Part shown: positions 54,001-56,186 of the stretch, in pieces | Position numbering within the stretch: position 1 is the first letter of the stretch | How the letters are laid out: the number at the start of each line of letters is the position of its first letter | Source of the DNA: Streptomyces flavochromogenes | GTDB taxonomy: Bacteria; Actinomycetota; Actinomycetes; Streptomycetales; Streptomycetaceae | Assembly (NCBI RefSeq): GCF_000717595.1 | Contig: NZ_JNZO01000044.1 | Coordinates: forward strand, 1 to 56,186 | Direction of reading: 5' to 3' | Length of the DNA: 56,186 nt | Program-made: the position numbers and the translations under genes | The notes under the pieces: generated by a model | Database searches by the model: none | What the model was told of the DNA's origin: nothing | The model's input: the letters and a program-made list of their open reading frames with translations, nothing else

Positions 54001-54327
54001 CTGTACGAGCAGCGCAAGCACGACGGCAGCCTGCCGCTCATCGGCGTCAACACCTTCCGCAACCCGCACGCCGAAAGCGCCGAGCCCGGCGTCATCGAAC
54101 TGGCCCGCGCCACCGAGGAGGAGAAGCACTCCCAGCTCGACCGTGTCCACGGCTACCAGGCGGCCCATCAGGAGGCCGCTCACGAGGCCCTGGCGGCCTT
54201 GAAGAGCGCGGCCATGGAGGGCCGTAACGTCTTCGCCGTCCTCATGGAGGCGGCCCGGGTCTGCTCACTGCAGCAGGTGACGGACGCCTTCTTCGAGGTC
54301 GGCGGCCAGTACCGGCGCAACGTCTGA
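51097..54327 (+). CDS. icmF: IcmF: fused B12-dependent isobutyryl-CoA mutase with G-protein chaperone domain
   Basis: 1076 residues from the ATG at 51097 with GGAGG six bases upstream. Domain 1 (about 10-150) binds cobalamin with FDGHDASINIM (H23 is the axial ligand). Domain 2 (about 190-410) is a MeaI-type GTPase with P-loop GTGGSGKS (199-206). Domain 3 (about 520-1070) is the mutase barrel, with typical motifs QDQGQNTCLFSTE-like (EDQGQNTCLF) and ISGYHIAEAGA. The order B12-GTPase-substrate domain defines IcmF, which interconverts isobutyryl-CoA and butyryl-CoA (and related acyl-CoAs) by a radical mechanism. The frame is intact and full length. Neighbours do not form a fatty-acid or valine operon, so it is a stand-alone unit. 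Confidence 0.97.
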   Translation: MSELHRPANPVRLVTASALFDGHDASINIMRRIFQAQGVEVIHLGHNRSVKEVVDAALEEDAHGVAVSSYQGGHVEYFEYLVESLRAQGADHVRVVGGGGGVIVPEEISRLRGSGVTIFSPEDGQRMGLAGMVNSVVADCDFDLWDTKPTEAAAVLAGDRFAIARAVTGAELGKLPAALLEELRAASATRTVPVFGITGTGGSGKSSLTDELVRRFRVDQQDKLRIAVIAVDPTRRRGGGALLGDRIRMNTLDGGQVFFRSLATRGSRELPEHLADVIDVVKAAGFDLVVVETPGIGQGDAAIVPFVDTSLYVMTPEFGAASQLEKIDMLDFADVVAINKFERRGALDALRDVARQLIRNREAFGKRPEEMPVYGTSAATFNDDGVTALYQHLKTLLAEHGLPLDEGTLPAADVRHSSGIRQVVPSDRVRYLAEITETVRAYHSQSLALAEAARRVQRLATVADELAGAGHDGSGVHALLDEARRQLPHDVTAQIEGWPAVVDSYTGDELVVKVRDKEIRTRLVRESLSGNKIPRVSLPRYTDHGELVRFWRNENLPGHFPFTAGVFPFKRDGEDPARMFAGEGDPFRTNRRFRLLSEGQPATRLSTAFDSVTLYGRDPDERPDIYGKVGTSGVSVATLDDMKALFDGFDLVAPTTSVSMTINGPAPTILAFFLNTAIDQQLDGFRTAHGREPSADEAAELRARALASVRGTVQADILKEDQGQNTCLFSTEFSLRMMADVQEWFIQNQVRNFYSVSISGYHIAEAGANPISQLAFTLANGFTYVEAYLARGMHIDDFAPNLSFFFSNGMDPEYSVLGRVARRVWAVAMKEKYGANERSQKLKYHVQTSGRSLHAQEMDFNDIRTTLQALIAIYDNCNSLHTNAYDEAVTTPTEESVRRALAIQLIINREWGLAMNENPLQGSFVIDELTDLVEQAVLTEFERISERGGVLGAMETGYQRGRIQDESMLYEQRKHDGSLPLIGVNTFRNPHAESAEPGVIELARATEEEKHSQLDRVHGYQAAHQEAAHEALAALKSAAMEGRNVFAVLMEAARVCSLQQVTDAFFEVGGQYRRNV

Positions 54328-54334
54328 CCCGGCC

Positions 54335-54366
54335 GGCGCCCCGGTCCCTGCGGGCACCGGGGCGCC
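54335..54366 (+). terminator. Terminator after icmF
   Basis: An 11-base-pair perfect stem (GGCGCCCCGGT / ACCGGGGCGCC) with a ten-base loop begins eight bases after the stop codon. Confidence 0.9.
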
Positions 54367-54680
54367 CACCTCTGCCGCCTGGTTCGAGGGGCGTCGTGGA
54401 GGCACACGATCCGGAAGAGGGGCGCTGCCAGGCCCGCCCATAACCGAAGGTCCGCTGCCGATGGGGCGTGCCGTCCGGCGGTGGCGACGCTGCCGCAGGC
54501 GTCGGGATGGGCGCGATCGCCGCCGACGCAGCGTCGGAATCCTCCCGTCCCCCACCGCCGAACCAACGGTCCGTTCGATGGATGGACGGCCGGCCGGCTG
54601 GCGGGTCACGGATATGGACTCGCCTGCGACGAACCACGTCTCTATCCTGAGCGGCAGTGGGACTGCGCGTGGTCCTGCAG

Positions 54681-54808
54681 GTTGTGTGCCGTGGCAGAGC
54701 GGTCTAATGCGATCGCCGTGGTGGAGGGCCCCTCCGCGGCGAGTGACGGAGACGGGGCGGCCTTGCCCCTGTCTGTCTCGCGGGTTCGAATCCCGTCGGC
54801 ATCGCAAC
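54681..54808 (+). tRNA. tRNA-like element with an abnormal anticodon arm (atypical or pseudo-tRNA)
   Basis: Class II tRNA features are clear. The D-arm is GCA / TGC (54694-54696 / 54708-54710) with a loop containing GG. A long variable arm has the GGGGC / GCCCC stem (54754-54758 / 54765-54769). The T-arm is canonical, GCGGG-TTCGAAT-CCCGT (54780-54796). The acceptor stem pairs GTTGTG-TGCCG (54681-54691) with CGGCA-T-CGCAAC (54797-54808): eleven pairs with one bulge, longer than the normal seven. The anticodon arm is replaced by a long bulged hairpin, TCGCCG / CGGCGA (54713-54718 / 54737-54742) plus an inner GGAGG / CCTCC stem, leaving no seven-base loop and no anticodon. It may be a disrupted tRNA-Ser/Leu or a tRNA-like RNA with another role. 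Confidence 0.5.
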
Positions 54809-54916
54809 CGTATCGGGTCGGGCAAGAGCAATGCGCCACCCTGCCGGGAGGGAACACGCCCCTGGCTCGACCGTGTTTGTCCCGGCACGGCCGCGCGGCA
54901 GTCTTGTCGTTGTCGT

Positions 54917-55714
54917 TCAGGAGCTGACCTGCGGCCTCCCCACCGGCAGCAGCTCGGGGCGTCGGGCGGCGCGGCCGTCGCCGGAGGATCGGCCGCGCAG
55001 GCGGCGGAGCAGCCAGGGGCCGAGGAACCCGGCGGCCCAGCGTAGTTCGGCGGCTGCCGTGCGTACCGTGCCGACGGTCGCGGCCGTGTCGGGCCCCAGT
55101 TCCCGGGTCCACGAGTCGTCGCTGCCCGGCAGGCCGAGCGCATGCGCGAGGGCGGCGGAGATCCGGTCGTGCCCCAGCGGGCTCGCGTGCAGTCGGTCCG
55201 CGGCCCAGAGGCGCGCATCGGTGGCGGCGGCGTGCGGAGAGGTCTCGGCGAGAGCGACGCCGTGCCGGGCCGCCGCCAGCCGTATGCGGTCGTTGAGGGC
55301 GGCGATCCGGGGCGCGACGGGGCGGGCGATGGGCGCGATACGGGCGATGTCGGGGAACGTGACGGTGGCGACGTGTGCGCCTGCGCCGGTGAGCGCGGCG
55401 AACATCGCCTCCACATGAGCGGCGGTCTCGTCCGGGTCGAACCGGGGTCGCAGCAGATCGTTGACCCCGGCGATCACGGTGGCGACGTCGGGGCGGAGGG
55501 CGAGTGCGGGGCCGAGCTGCTCCGCGCGGACCTGACTGGCGAGCCGGCCCCGGACGGCCAGGTTGGCGTACCGGACCTCGGGGCTCACCGCCGCGATCCT
55601 TTCGGCGAGTCGGTCCGCGAAGCCGCGCAGCCCGGTGACGTCGTCGCCGTCCCCGACCCCCTCTGTCTGGCTGTCACCCAGCGCGACGTATCGCAGGTAC
55701 TGACCGTTGCTCAT
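54917..55714 (-). CDS. SGNH/GDSL-family hydrolase
   Basis: 265 residues from the ATG at 55712-55714. It has block I GDSQ (catalytic Ser15), block III GVND (N85) and block V DRLHASPLGH (D173, H176), the SGNH set. There is no signal peptide, so it is a cytoplasmic esterase or lipase-like enzyme. The last roughly 40 residues are basic and likely disordered. The substrate is unknown. Confidence 0.92.
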   Translation of the reverse strand: MSNGQYLRYVALGDSQTEGVGDGDDVTGLRGFADRLAERIAAVSPEVRYANLAVRGRLASQVRAEQLGPALALRPDVATVIAGVNDLLRPRFDPDETAAHVEAMFAALTGAGAHVATVTFPDIARIAPIARPVAPRIAALNDRIRLAAARHGVALAETSPHAAATDARLWAADRLHASPLGHDRISAALAHALGLPGSDDSWTRELGPDTAATVGTVRTAAAELRWAAGFLGPWLLRRLRGRSSGDGRAARRPELLPVGRPQVSS

Positions 55715-56089
55715 GCGCCCACCGTTTCTCCCGCGGCAACAGCGTGCCGCACCCGGAAGCGCATGTTACTCAATAAAGTGTGTAGTCGTGTCAGTGAATA
55801 CGTGGAGCGTGACATGCCCAGGTTGGACTCCGCAGGCGTACTGCCGACGACCTGCCACCCGCCCGTCGCGCCCACCTGTGCCGATCTGCCCGCTCGCCAC
55901 GCCCGCCAGGCGCCTGCCGACGAGCGCAGTCTGCCCTTGACGAGCTCCTCCTCGGCGGGAGGTGTGTCGTTGTCGAGGGGGCACCCCATCGGGGCGGGCA
56001 TCACCGACCGAAGCCACAAGGGTCCGCCACGACGTCTCCCTCTTGTGGGCTTCTCGGAACCGGGAGTTGGCTTGTCAGAGGCATTCGCT

Positions 56090-56104
56090 AAGGGCTGTCC
56101 CGCA
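56090..56104 (+). repeat. 15-base IS-end-like sequence, copy 2
   Basis: AAGGGCTGTCCCGCA, identical to the copy at 20450-20464. A start codon with GGAAGAGG upstream follows 72 bases later at 56177, so this could be the left end of an IS element continuing beyond the window. The rest of 55715-56176 holds no supported gene. Confidence 0.45.
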
Positions 56105-56176
56105 AGTGCGGCCGTGTCTTGACCTGAGACCGGCTCGATAGGGTCAGGACCGCAGCCGACGGAAGAGGATCGTTCG

Positions 56177-56186
56177 ATGGCGACGT
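56177..56186 (+). CDS. Possible gene start cut by the window edge
   Basis: An ATG with GGAAGAGGAT nine to eighteen bases upstream begins here, and only three codons are visible. Given the IS-end-like sequence before it, a transposase is possible but cannot be shown. Confidence 0.35.

Noticed and set aside
51040..54183. Minus-strand open frame of 1047 codons
   Set aside because: It lies wholly antisense to icmF, is rich in Val/Gly/Asp/Leu in the pattern produced by complementing GC-rich codons, and matches no family.
1..56186. CRISPR array, rRNA genes, restriction-modification or known phage-defence operon
   Set aside because: I saw no regularly spaced repeats, no rRNA-like sequence, and no methyltransferase, nuclease or helicase gene sets.

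Overview
The window is high-GC DNA with GTG starts, GC-rich codon third positions and many long antisense reading frames, and its gene content is typical of Streptomyces. A tap-tpg operon (telomere-associated protein and telomere terminal protein, 43442-46273) places it on a linear replicon, most likely a chromosome arm or a large linear plasmid. The arm-like character is supported by seven decayed transposase remnants, several frameshifted or internally deleted genes and many lone accessory genes.

Layout. 1-9540: a truncated secreted zinc metalloprotease; a large ABC-ATPase/SpoIIE-phosphatase/anti-sigma-kinase fusion; a CASTOR/POLLUX-like channel protein; a secreted NEW3-domain protein paired with a GH109-type NAD-dependent glycosidase; and a small HAAS-like protein. 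9644-13730: a hypothetical protein, a TetR regulator divergent from an AGPS-family FAD oxidase with a palindromic operator between them, and a degenerate receiver-like protein. 14291-15596: an eroded epimerase/ECF41 sigma-factor locus cut by an IS630-type fragment, then an Imm53-like immunity gene. 16067-23853: a secreted FG-GAP protein and a series of lone immunity-like genes (SUKH, HEAT and CxxC proteins) separated by IS5-type remnants, then a coiled-coil/winged-helix DNA-binding protein and a cold-shock protein.

24085-35351: two cytochrome P450 genes (the second with its own 3Fe-4S ferredoxin), an HPP-family membrane protein, a secreted phospholipase A2, MmcQ/YjbR and glyoxalase-like proteins, a HEAT-repeat protein, a frameshifted gene and a three-domain cell-wall hydrolase. 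35352-37254 is mostly transposon debris. 37523-41972: an ArsR regulator overlapping an MFS exporter with a TTGACCA palindrome upstream, then a VOC/DUF1905/DoxX gene set and a frameshifted lipoprotein. 42519-46273: a 2H phosphoesterase and tap-tpg. 46549-49419: gene fragments, an internally deleted MSMEG_6728-family gene, a SUKH-like protein and a secreted fasciclin-domain protein. 49561-56186: a MerR-type regulator with a cobalamin-binding-like domain divergent from icmF (fused B12-dependent isobutyryl-CoA mutase), an atypical tRNA-like structure, an SGNH hydrolase and the first codons of another gene.

The observations most worth following up are the ABC-SpoIIE-HATPase fusion (2090-3916), the tRNA-like element whose anticodon arm is replaced by a long bulged hairpin (54681-54808), the pairing of a B12-type regulator with icmF, and the repeats upstream of tap. 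Function calls come from recognising protein families by eye; no database search was run.
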